Shown piece after piece: positions 25,633 to 35,589 of a DNA stretch of 64,000 bases; the stretch's first letter is position 1; every line of letters begins with the position of its first letter. The DNA lies in NCBI GenBank assembly GCA_035235625.1, contig CP141142.1, forward strand, positions 47,471,644-47,535,643, read 5' to 3'. The position numbers and the translations under genes are program-made. The notes under the pieces were generated by a model. That model was given only the letters and a program-made list of their open reading frames with translations, ran no database searches and was not told the origin of the DNA. This stretch comes from Saururus chinensis. Taxonomy: Eukaryota; Streptophyta; Magnoliopsida; Piperales; Saururaceae.

Positions 25633-26416
25633 AAAATAAAATATTATTTTATTATTTTTAATTTCAAAAAAATCCAAAAATTCTAAAAATCGTAACTTCC
25701 TATCCCGAACTCCGATTTGCGCGTTCTTGGTACCGTTGAGTTCGTATTCACGAGCCCTACGATACTAGACTATTTAAGAACCGATCCACTTAAATTTTGA
25801 AAGTGGGTCCCGCCGGTCGACCACGTTCCCCGAGGTCGTAACTTTTGCTCTCGACCTCCGATCTTTGCATTTTAAGACATGTTACGCTCGTCTCCACGAG
25901 CTCTAACCAAAACTTAGGAAAATTAAAAAATAACAGAAAATCGTGTTTAGAAATTAGGGTCATTACACTTATAGCTCCATTTGGCTTTTCAATTAAACTA
26001 ATTTTAGTTCATCTTCAAGAATTAAATAGAGCTATTAATTTGGATCAAAATGAGTATATTAGTGTTTGTGTCTCTAATATTTTTATTTTTATAAAATATA
26101 TATCATATATAAAAATTATGTATCCATTACAATTTAATAAGGATATATATCATGAAAAAAATTTATATGAGTTTAGGCTCTCTTACATCAACGTGATCTA
26201 AGGCATCATGGGCCATCAGATCGAGATCCAAGGGCGCAAGAAGACATAAACTAATCTGCCTCCTGAGTTATGTGTGTTGTTAGATCATAATATGAGGATG
26301 CATGACATCGATGCTCACATAGTCGTGAGTGAGCCTTGACTCATATAAACGGGTCTCATATATCAATATGATACATAGTATTAGTATATAAATATGTGAT
26401 TATATGTCGTTTTATA

Positions 26417-26504
26417 TATTCCATTCGTCCTAGATTAATAGTTCAATTAGATTTTTCAAAATGAACTAATTAAATAGAGCTATTAATCTAGAATGGAGGG
26501 AGTA
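26417..26504. mobile_element. Short Stowaway-type MITE
   Basis: TATTCCATTCGTCCTAGATT at the left pairs with CTAGAATGGAGGGAGTA at the right. It lies within the hAT-like element, right of the nested LTR. Confidence 0.65.
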
Positions 26505-26854
26505 TGTTATAAATATATATTTAGATTAATAGTTATGTTTATATAAAATATGTATATATATGTATTATTTATTTTATATATATATTATTTATATGTAATT
26601 TTTAAATTATATTCGAGTTCGAGCTGAGTAGTGTCGAGTTTGAGTTTTAATCGAGTCGAGCTAAGTCGAGCAGGGGTCTGCTTGAACTTGGCTCGAACCT
26701 ACTCGAACTCGGCTCAAACCTACTTGAACTCGTCTCAAACCTATTCGAACTCAAGTCGAGTTCGAGTCGAGCTTGATTCGAGCCAAGCTTAATTCGAGCC
26801 GAGCTAGGTCTGCCCAGCAAGCCAGCTCAGCTCGTTAACAACCCTAGGGATAAG

Positions 26855-28750
26855 TGGGTATTGAAATAAAAAAACTAGAGTCTTTTTACGTTTGCTTGGA
26901 GGATACACGAAAAAATAGGGATATAAATGGCCACGTTCAACTCAAAAGTACCTCATTATTCATCCTTAGAAATGTCTTGGTTCATAGAGGAGCTAGCCTT
27001 GTCTATTCAAGGCTATCGAAGGCCCCCACCAGCGACTCTTGTCTCTTTTGAGTTCTAGCTAGGAACATAATACATTTTTCTTTTTAGGACGAAGATGATC
27101 ATTTCAAGATTTAATTTTTGAATCCAGACCAATTTTAAAAAATTTTAAACTTAAAAAATTTAAGACCTAGTTCACCAAGCAATAAGTTTTATAAAAATTT
27201 TCAAAAAATTATAATAGGTCCATACAAGTATAATAAAAACCCTACCAAATCTTATGTCAAAAAGAAATTTACACAATGGTGTAAAATTATTGATTTACCC
27301 TTAAGAGTGAATTACAACTTGGATACTCAACTGTTTATGGTTTAGGGAGAAATATAGAGAATAAAAATTTTAAAATTTTAATTTATTCCTATGACTATTT
27401 GAATAAGTGATTATTAAAATTTTAGGCATAAAAGAGTTTTCAATAAATTATAAAAATTCCGAAAATCCTTTTATTTGAACAAATTTAGTTATATTTATAA
27501 TTTTGGTTCAATACTTAAAAGAGTAATTAAGATTATTGACTAACTATAAACATACTTATAAATCTTCAATTCTAATATATATTCTTAGATGATCATTAAA
27601 AAACTTTAAGACTATAAATATACAAAAATACCTTTAATAATAAATTAAGATTATGTGCATTGAATTTATAATCTGGGAAGCATAATAAACTCTTACTCTA
27701 AGTGAGAAAGTATAAGTTTTATGTGCACTTTATACAAATATATAACATCTTTTTCTTGGAGTCGTATTATACACAATAATAATTATATTTTTTATGATAT
27801 ATATTTTCCCATTTTAATTTTAATTTTTTATGTAATACACATTTTCCCTTTTTTATTTTGGGTTACTATAATATCCAGGAATTTTTAGATAATTTTCAAG
27901 AGTTTTTCAATATCTTTAAGAATTTTTTGCAGTTGGAGTTTGTGGTTTAATTTATGGGTTGTGCTCCACCAAGTTGGCCACCAAGTGGTCAACTGGTCTA
28001 ATTGGTAGATACGTACGGCTTTGGAGTCTTAGAGACCTTTCCCTATGTCCTTAATTTCCTTTTCCCAATTGAATTAACCCAAAACCCCTTTTTCTATATA
28101 ATTAGTGGTAAGCTTAACTCGAGCCTAATTATATTTTTTGGAGAAGACCTTCAGGACATTGGCCTTTGGGAGGAGGAATATAGTGGAGGACGGAGTTCCG
28201 GCGGCAGTGCATCGACGGCGACCCGACATTAGAGGTAGGATCGCGTTTTAACGTTAATATTAATTAATGGAGCATGAATGGTTTTAACATTAATTAATGA
28301 AGTGCCCGACGAGCATTGCGTTGCCGCCGACCGGGCCGTTGTCAGGCCCTTCAATGGAGGGGGAAGGGCTGGCCCCAGGCCTTCTCCTTGCCTTCTCCTT
28401 GCCTTCTTCTCCCTTTCCCATAGCCGCTACTGAGATTGTGAGGCGACGGCAGGTGGAGGCCGCAGCGCCTCCCCTCCCTTCCTCCCTTCCCTTTCTCTAG
28501 CGCTTGTTCCGTGAGTCTGCACAGGGCTTCGCTTTCTGTAAACCCTATTTTTTTTTATGTTTGGCTCGAACCCGGTCCGGGTCAACTCAAACCCAAAGGG
28601 GCTGGTTTTCAGGGAACGTCGGGGGAGAGGTCTCTCTCCCCCCAGCCTCACTGCACCAGGGAGAGGATCAGTTCTCCTCTCCCGGTGACTCTCCCTCTTT
28701 CTCCCTGCGTTTCTCCCATTCATATTAGGATTCTCCTTCCGTTCCCCTGC
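26855..28750. other. Gene-free region upstream of the F-box gene
   Basis: AT-rich to about 28000 with no gene. CTATAATATCC at about 27868 resembles the inverted 3' end of family-A LTRs, so 27868-28260 may be LTR-derived. From about 28290 base composition turns GC- and CT-rich, consistent with a proximal plant promoter. Confidence 0.4.
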
Positions 28751-28773
28751 ACGTCTCTCCCCCATTCACTCTT

Positions 28774-28780
28774 TATAAAT
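28774..28780 (+). promoter_or_regulatory. TATA box for the F-box transcript
   Basis: TTTATAAATTCC within a CT-rich (Y-patch) promoter context, upstream of a stretch ending in a strong donor at 28920. It predicts a transcription start near 28805. Confidence 0.5.
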
Positions 28781-28804
28781 TCCATCTCCTCCCTCCCCCT
28801 CGCC

Positions 28805-30592
28805 CCACATGATCCTTCTTCCCTGGTTCGACGAGAAGAGTTTGTGGGAGCTTGCCGGCAGCGACGAGGGGGAAAGCTAGGCAGTGAGAGGACTGGGCTG
28901 AAGAGGGGAAGGCTAAAAGGTAGGTTTTTTTCTTAAAACAACTCTCTCTCTCTCTCTCTGATTTGGGTAAATTCCTTCTTCCCAAATTCGAAAACACTGT
29001 TCACAGTATGTTGGATCGTCTGAAATTTTCCAACTTTCAGCATCTCTTTCCCTTGCGGTTGATTACATATCTCCTCCTATTAATTAGAGTTTTGTTTTGG
29101 TTTTCTTAGGTTTTTGTGAGGAGCAGTGATTTTTGTGTCGGTTTGTGTTTCCAACTAGGCTCAGGTGAGGTCCCTCTGTTGGAACATGAATTGTTCTCTC
29201 AGCAAGTGTGGTGGATTGTGTGGAATGAAATCTGCTCAAATTTTGATTCTGCAAAGTGTTTTTATGTTTTGGTTAAATATGTGATTTCCAACGTTTGATG
29301 GGCAGTACGCTGATTTCAATTCATAAAATGGAATGTAGTTTTCTATCTTGTTTCTGAAGTATGGGTTTGTTTTATGAGTGATATGATTCATGTTCTATGC
29401 TAGGATGAGTTTCAAACAAATCACTGAGAATGGGAGCCTGTGGGTGCGGGCCGCCGGACGGTGGTTAACCACGCCGTCTCCTCCCACTTTTCACCTTCCT
29501 TCGCCCCGGCGGAGCTCCTGCGGCCTTGAACCACCGTCCTTCCACTGTGCCATGCTGCAAATAACATAGAAGGGGGAGGTCAGGGGTGCGGGCCGCTGCC
29601 TCCGCTTGCTCTTCTCCCCTCTACTCTGGGTGGCCAAGTAAACTAAGGCGAATTCAAGATTCTATAAACATGGAATTCGAGATTCTATAAACATGGAATT
29701 CGGGATATTGAATACATGTTGAATTAAGAATATTTTAGTATGAGTTAAATTTTGTGCTTAGTCTAGTAAGATAATTTGATTATGAAAAAAGAATCTTTAA
29801 AAAATTAGGTCGTAACAATAAATTTGTCAAAATTAAATATGAGAATATTATTCTTATTATAGAAATAGTTGATTTGTATATTGGTCTCTTGCCATTTGTC
29901 TTGTATATGTGCATATTATCCTTCAATATGGCTTAAGTAATTTGTTATAACAAATTGACGGTTTTTAACGTAGTTGCAGTTGTTGACAGTGACATTTATT
30001 ATTAGATTGACTCTTACATGCGTGATTGAGAACATCTTTACCTTGCTTTAGCAGTTTTTTTAAGTACATGTTTTACAGATCGAGCCCAATTCAAGCCTAA
30101 GTTTGTCTTCTTATAACATTTATTCGAGTTTGAGTTCTGTTTTTAATTCGAGTTGGTATGCTCATTCGAGTTTCAAAATGGCCAAATTGTCATACATTGA
30201 TTTTGAGGTACATGAGGCTAAAGCTCAACTCGACTCAGCTCATTATCACCCCTACCCTTAATCCCAGCATTTTAATTTAGCTTAACTAGGAGAAGGGCCT
30301 AAAGATGATGGGCCAAGTCTCATTCATATATACCTGCAAATAGTTTCTCTTTATTCTTGACCCAATCATAACATGTTGCTGTGGCAAATTGTGTATTTAA
30401 GGACATTTTTTTAGTTCTTGTGGACCGTGTGTAACTGTGATTGAAATTAGTCAATCAGAGAGCAGTACGTTAAGAATTAAAAAGTACCATCCTCATTGAG
30501 TTAATGTAAAAGTCTGCCTTCATGCTTTGATTTTCATAACTTCACTTGTTTGGGTACCAAAAGTCATGATGTTTTTATTTTGATGGTGACAG
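28805..30592 (+). other. Inferred 5'UTR exon and 5'UTR intron of the F-box gene
   Basis: A non-coding first exon of about 115 bases would end at CTAAAAG|GTAGGTTTTTT (donor at 28920). The intron would close at TGGTGACAG|GAACAAA (30591-30592), eight bases before the F-box ATG. It contains a (CT)n run (about 28941-28960) and, near its 3' end, a hAT-family fragment (30080-30254). Long 5'UTR introns are common in plant F-box genes. Splicing is inferred from sites only. Confidence 0.5.
30080..30254. mobile_element. hAT-family TIR fragment in the F-box 5' intron
   Basis: It ends CTCAGCTCATTATCACCCCTA, the inverted TAGGGGTGATAATGAGC terminus, preceded by CTCGAGT/TTCGAGTT-rich subterminal sequence like that of the element at 23576-26846. 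The left terminus was not found. Confidence 0.55.
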
Positions 30593-30599
30593 GAACAAA

Positions 30600-31649
30600 A
30601 TGGGTAACACAATCCGCAAAAGAGTGAAGAAGTTTTGGAGTCATTCACAATTAGGAATTCCTGATCACATTGCCATTGATGTTCTGAGTCGATTGCCTGT
30701 TAAGGATATACTAAGATTTAGGTGTGTCTGCAAGAGTTGGGGTGACATGGCATTGGATCCTGACTTTGTCAATTTGCACATGAGAAGAGCTGAATCAAGT
30801 GTCCTTGTTAATTTCCATATTAAGGAAGATAGTGCACCCCTTGGAAGAACTTCAGGCTATCGCCTGATCAGTTCTTGCAATGGCTTATTAGTCATCCAAA
30901 CACAAGGAGGTTCATATCACCTTTGGAACTCTGCAACTCGTAAAATAATCTCTTTACCTGAACCACCAGTTAGTTGGGAGAAAATGAGGCTCTATCACAT
31001 CCCAGTTACTGGAGAATATAAATTGGTGTATAGTTACCATGACAAGGAAGATGAGTTTTCAAGCTTGGGTATCCTTACCATTGGGGGAACATGGAGACAA
31101 ATAGCTTATGAATGGGATTGTGATGATGAATCGGTGTGTAAATGGTTTTTTGCAGAGGATGCACCACACCTACTTGAACTTGACATTCCTTCTCGTACAT
31201 GCCACATATCTTCTTTTGATGTGGAGTCTGAGCAGCCAATTCACATTGATATATTAAAAGAGATGAATGATCTGCTTGAAAAAAATTTTCTTAGAAATGA
31301 GTTAAGTGGATGGCCAGGGCACTTTGCAACCTGTTTCTACAGTAAGGATAAGATCATAATATTTGTCCTCGAAGATTATAATCGTAGCAAATGGGTGAAA
31401 AAGGAAATAGCCCATTTTGGTAAGATAGTTCCCAGCAAGGGATTCATGGGATTGTCAGATGCTTTCAGTTATCATGGGCTCACTCACGATGGTGTAATGT
31501 GGTTTAAGGGTGATAGGGACGATGCTTTAATGTCCTATAACATGGAAACTCAGGAAAAAAAATACTTCAATTTCGACTTTCAAAATAACAAGATAGAAGC
31601 TTCTTTTTTTACTTACTTGCCCACGTTGGTAAAGTGTGCCGGCATGTAG
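30600..31649 (+). CDS. F-box protein with FBA-type C-terminal region
   Basis: Uninterrupted frame of 349 residues in one exon. F-box at residues about 19-60, with the typical IPDHIAIDVLSRLPVKDILR and RFRCVCKSW core (Leu-Pro and Trp47 in consensus positions) that binds SKP1. The N-terminal 15 residues are basic. A F-box-associated region follows, beginning with LISSCNGLLVI and YHLWNSATRKIISLPEP and continuing with the beta-propeller-like pattern of the At4g12560/CPR1-like group. By family knowledge it would be the substrate adaptor of an SCF ubiquitin ligase; its substrate cannot be told. The ATG lies 8 bases after a consensus acceptor, which supports this start and a 5'UTR intron. It is the only single-exon, fully intact gene in the window. 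Confidence 0.93.
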   Translation: MGNTIRKRVKKFWSHSQLGIPDHIAIDVLSRLPVKDILRFRCVCKSWGDMALDPDFVNLHMRRAESSVLVNFHIKEDSAPLGRTSGYRLISSCNGLLVIQTQGGSYHLWNSATRKIISLPEPPVSWEKMRLYHIPVTGEYKLVYSYHDKEDEFSSLGILTIGGTWRQIAYEWDCDDESVCKWFFAEDAPHLLELDIPSRTCHISSFDVESEQPIHIDILKEMNDLLEKNFLRNELSGWPGHFATCFYSKDKIIIFVLEDYNRSKWVKKEIAHFGKIVPSKGFMGLSDAFSYHGLTHDGVMWFKGDRDDALMSYNMETQEKKYFNFDFQNNKIEASFFTYLPTLVKCAGM

Positions 31650-31924
31650 TACTGTACTTAATAGAGTAATATTGAGTTAGCTATTAAGTGATTGCATTAT
31701 CATAGTCAAATATATATATTTTCCTCATGCCAACGGTCTTTGGGCCAATCGTTGTATTCGTGTTTGTCATCTTTCACAAATTGTGTTTCTTATAAGTAAA
31801 CTGTAAAGTGAGTCTGTTTATCATGACTGATTTAATGAGCAAAGCTTCAAAATTTGATGTTTATTTTTCTTCTACGATAGAAATCTAGTTATTGTTTGAA
31901 AGGATGCTTGTACAATAGAATTCT

Positions 31925-34090
31925 TCATGGGGTTTTACCCAGGTACGCCCTCTTGGATTGGCATGATACTCCAGGTACAATAGTCCATTTTCGCTTATTC
32001 TCAGGTGTCTATCATTAGATGAAATCATGTGGATGCCTTATACTTCAAATTACTGTGGTGCTTCTCCAATGATGGGCAGTACACTTCTGCTGGAGGTGGG
32101 CTGGAGGCTGTAGTTCACATTCATCTGGTACCTTAGGCTCCTCTGGTGCCTCTGCAGGGCTAGAGGCTTTGGATCATTCTCTTCCACTTGGGTCTACCTT
32201 TAGACAACAATCCCCAAGGTGGCCAATATCGTGGCCAAGATCATGTTATTAACAACAGCAACAACAAATAAACTAGTTAAGATGTGTTAACAATAGCAAG
32301 AGACATAACTGCAAATTATTGTAAGGCTATCATATACCACGACAAAGAGTTATATGATTGCCTAAATTATGACACTTAACTTAGTTTGTCTCGTCATCGC
32401 AGGGGACAACAAGGCCCAGCATACATTTATGGAAGGCAGTATTAATGTAGATAACAGTATTGATGATTATGGATACGGATACATATCGATGATATGTTTG
32501 ACACGTACTGAAACAAGCGTGAACTTTTTGATAAACATGAAAAAAATATTATAACTAAAAATATATCATAATAATATTTCTTTTAGAGCATAATAAAACC
32601 ATGGAATGCCGTATCAACTGAAACAAGTGCTTTAAAATTAGTTCATTTTAGAACTATGCACTGTTACTCTCTTTGTCCAATACAAACTATTATTCCTACT
32701 GTCCCTATTGAGTTCTATGAAATTAGTTTATTTTGGAACCAAATAAGATACTTAATATGAATCACATGAATATAATGGAGAAACTCTTACGTTAGATATT
32801 TAAGTAAATGCATAATTATAGAGCACTATATTTAGAAAAAATAATTATGTAAATGGTATGGGCCCACATATATTGATCTCATATGATTTTTAAAAATATA
32901 TTTTTAATATAATAAGAACATTGTCATCTTTAAACCTTTCGAAGAGGTTGGGTTTAAATTGAGTTTTTATTTTTTAAAAAAAAATTAATTTTTTTTCTAA
33001 AAATAAGAAAATATTTAAGTATCAATATGTATCAGCTGTATCACTTATCAGCCGATATGCATCAAATATTTCTGTGTACCATCCCCTCGTACTATATCGA
33101 TGTTTGTCAATACAAATATGTATCGGCTGATTTGCACCCATATTGGCCAATATAGCCTTCCATGGTTAAAACATGTTACCCTCAATTTTGGCAAAGAAGC
33201 AAAATATTAAATAATAGTTAAAAGTTTGCAATGACATAAATGTAGTTATACTGAAGTAAATATTCACTAGAGGTTTAATACATTGCTAAATTTTAACGGG
33301 AGGACTCCACTAACATAGTTGTTCTGAATGTTTCTGAAAAATACCAATTGGATTAAGAAACTAAAAAGAAAATTATGGTAATTTTATGAGTTTCCAAGGT
33401 AGGTAGCACATGCAGGAAGGTTAAAGGAAGATTGGCAGGATATTAAATTGGTCTAGTAAATCGATTATTTTGTGAGATCCTGCATTAAGTTTAAAAAAAA
33501 ATGTTCCTTCGCCTGCGGATACGCTGCTACTAGCGTTGCTAGCTCGCCCCAGCTTAGCAGACATACCAGAGCAATTAAGGATACGATGTCATTTTTATTT
33601 TGGACTAAATCTGAGTGTATATTTAGTAAACATGTTTCAAATATCCAATGAAGCTGGTGCATGAGCTATCCCTGAGATTAGATATTAGAAACCTAATTGC
33701 ATGAGAGCAAAACAATATAAAGAATATGCAGAAAATAAATTCACAGTGATATCATACTTATATGCAAAAGGTTCAATCAAGACAAATGTTTTAATTTTTT
33801 AGACATGGGGAGAGTTAATTATTAATTATGTGACAGCGCACAGTAGATAGATAGAACAGAGATGGGCAAAACAAAAACTTGATCCCTTACAATGTGCCTG
33901 AACATGAAACTTCCACCCTTACAATGTGCCTGAACATGAAACTTCCATCCAGGTATCGCTTCTACTCAATTGTGCAGTCCATAGAATTCATAATTCGAAC
34001 ATCAGGTAATGCCACAAGGCACAACCTAGAAAGCCATGGAATCGCCAATTTCGGTGGATGCAAAATATTAAAATCAATTATATTTTTATG
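31925..34090 (-). pseudogene. Decayed duplicate of the acidic-repeat membrane protein gene
   Basis: Collinear with the intact gene at 40506-41380. 31925-32260 matches its exon 3 (ATACTCCAGGTACAA, then CTGGAGGCT..AGTTCAC repeats). 32340-32425 matches part of exon 2. 34010-34065 matches the signal-peptide exon. The copy is disabled: the start ATG is TTG, the acceptor CAG before it is CCG, exon 3 has frameshifts and stops and only about two of four repeats, and a TIR element (32429-33163) splits exon 2. Confidence 0.75.
32429..33163. mobile_element. TIR element inside the pseudogene
   Basis: ATGGAAGGCAGTATTAATG at the left faces ATTGGCCAATATAGCCTTCCAT at the right (inverse ATGGAAGGCTATATTGG). 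The interior near the ends repeats TATCGGCTGAT and ATACATATCGATG motifs. It interrupts sequence that is continuous in the intact paralogue near 41155. No TSD could be fixed. Confidence 0.6.
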
Positions 34091-34455
34091 AAAATTCAGA
34101 TTTGAAAGAAAAAGAGAACAAGCATAAAATATTCAAGAAAAGCCTCATATTACACACTAAAATATGACAATCGATAGCAGAACTTCATGAATTTTTTTTA
34201 TAGAAACGTCCGGAATAATGTAAACAATTTCATCCTTCTACATGAAAAATTATCTGGCTATTCACAATGAACAAAAACATGTGAAAGAACAAATTTGGAC
34301 AACAAAAAGAAACAAAGTCTTCGATTTTTTTTTTTAAAAGAAAAGGAAACAGAGATTATTTGGTGAGACTTCAACAAATACAAGCAAAGAGACTAGAAGA
34401 AAGAAGCTCACAGTGAATTTCTGGTAGAATGATGGCGGACGATCTTGTTATAGAG
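34090..34455 (-). repeat. First-exon/upstream unit, copy 1 of 4
   Basis: It contains AATTCAGATTTGAAAGAAAAAGAG, GCCTCATATTA, ACTTCATGAATTTTTTTTAT, AACGTCCGGAATAATG, ATTATCTGGCTATT and AGAAGCTCACAGTGAATTTC in this order. The same order recurs at 39625-39995, in part at 40012-40290, and at 42240-42535. The last segment is the proposed exon 1 donor of the membrane protein gene. Confidence 0.75.
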
Positions 34456-35580
34456 CGAGAGGAAGTGGTTATGTAACATGGTATCAAAGAGAGAGGTCCC
34501 AACTCCCAGTTCCCAACAGGTTTTAAACTCACATCCCTATTGAAAGTAATAGTCCTCATTAAACATTATCTGTCTTTTGTTTATGTGTTGCCGTGCAACC
34601 TCATCAAGCCTGCACAACCGGGGTGTGTGTTGATACGCATTGTTAGTCTGTTCCCTATGAGCTACAGTGTTTAGGCATACAATATTTATTTACATTTTCA
34701 GATCACACTTTAGTACAGGAACAACTTCAAACTATGTTTATTTGGAATTTACACGCATAAATATCCATCCAATGTTAAAAAATGAAAGGATCTACTTGAA
34801 TTATGCTAAATTGAGGATGAAAAGGAGAAAACACAAGTTAATTGCTTGCTGAAGAACAATTGATTGAAGAAAGGTACACTACTAAAAAAGGTTTTCAACT
34901 CAGTTATCTCACTTTTATTAAGATGAAGAAGTACTTTATCTCTTGTTCATTTAGATGAGAATCTTGGTGGTTCAGATCCTATCAATGACAACATAAAAGT
35001 GACACTTGATAGCACCTTTGTTAAACATATGAAGAAAGTAATAAGGAAATTCAGCATTCACTCGTCAGGAAGCGTTTTTTATGTTCCACACTTAGTGTAA
35101 GCAAAGCATAAGGAACACCTTGGAGGCATTGATTTTAAAGATCGACGTCGCAAACAGTAGCACATATTAGTGTAAGTATTAGTTATGTTAACGTACGCTA
35201 CCATGTGCGCTGTTATCTTGAAAATCAACACCTCTCAAACATTCCTTACACTCAGCTCACACTCTTCACGGACAGTAAAAAACACTTCCCTCCCGCTAAT
35301 AGTGAGCAATACCTTCAACAAGCACCATAGGTCAGTTTAAGGAAAAAGCTGCCAGTTTGACTTAGTAAGAAAACTGAATGTTTTGGCATAGACTTGCAGA
35401 GCACCGGGGGTTAATATAGTACAGACTGGTCAGTCTACTCTGTAACCTAAAGCTATAAAATTGAAGGCACAGATTCCTGCCAATTGTAAAACATTAACAG
35501 CTCAATAAAAATGCATCAACAAAGAGAACAAAAAGACCAAGTCACATGAAATACTGAACATCTTTATAGGAAAATATTAA
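34456..35580. other. Gene-free stretch
   Basis: No domain or repeat structure recognised. The open frame at 34667-34852 has no recognisable similarity. Confidence 0.4.
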
Positions 35581-35589
35581 TTCTAAAGA

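Larger units (their letters stand above)
24306..25967 (+). mobile_element. Solo LTR (family B2), TSD CTTAT
   Basis: It starts TGTAACGCTCC and ends GGGTCATTACA, flanked by CTTAT at 24301-24305 and 25968-25972. It shares with B1 the order TATA box, GC-rich segment, then GCGCGTTCTTGGTACC, GAGCCCTACGATACTA and AAGTGGGTCCCGCC. It lacks the minisatellite and the full triple repeat of B1, so it is 1662 bp against 2351 bp. It sits inside the hAT-like element. Confidence 0.9.
23576..26846. mobile_element. hAT-like element, TSD GGGATAAG, split by a solo LTR
   Basis: The terminal inverted repeats are TAGCGGTGTTAATGAGC (left) and TAGGGTTGTTAACGAGC (right, inverted), followed by GCTC/GAGC-rich subterminal arrays (AGCTCGAGC-like, 23580-23760 and 26610-26835). 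The 8-bp flank GGGATAAG is perfect on both sides (23568-23575, 26847-26854), as expected for hAT. Removing the LTR at 24306-25967 leaves about 1.6 kb without a transposase frame, hence non-autonomous. Fragments of the same family occur at 30080-30254 and 43170-43554. Confidence 0.85.

Noticed and set aside
25288-25677. Arg/Ala-rich ORFs on both strands in the B2 LTR
   Set aside because: They reflect the CpG-rich palindromic block; all frames are open because of composition.
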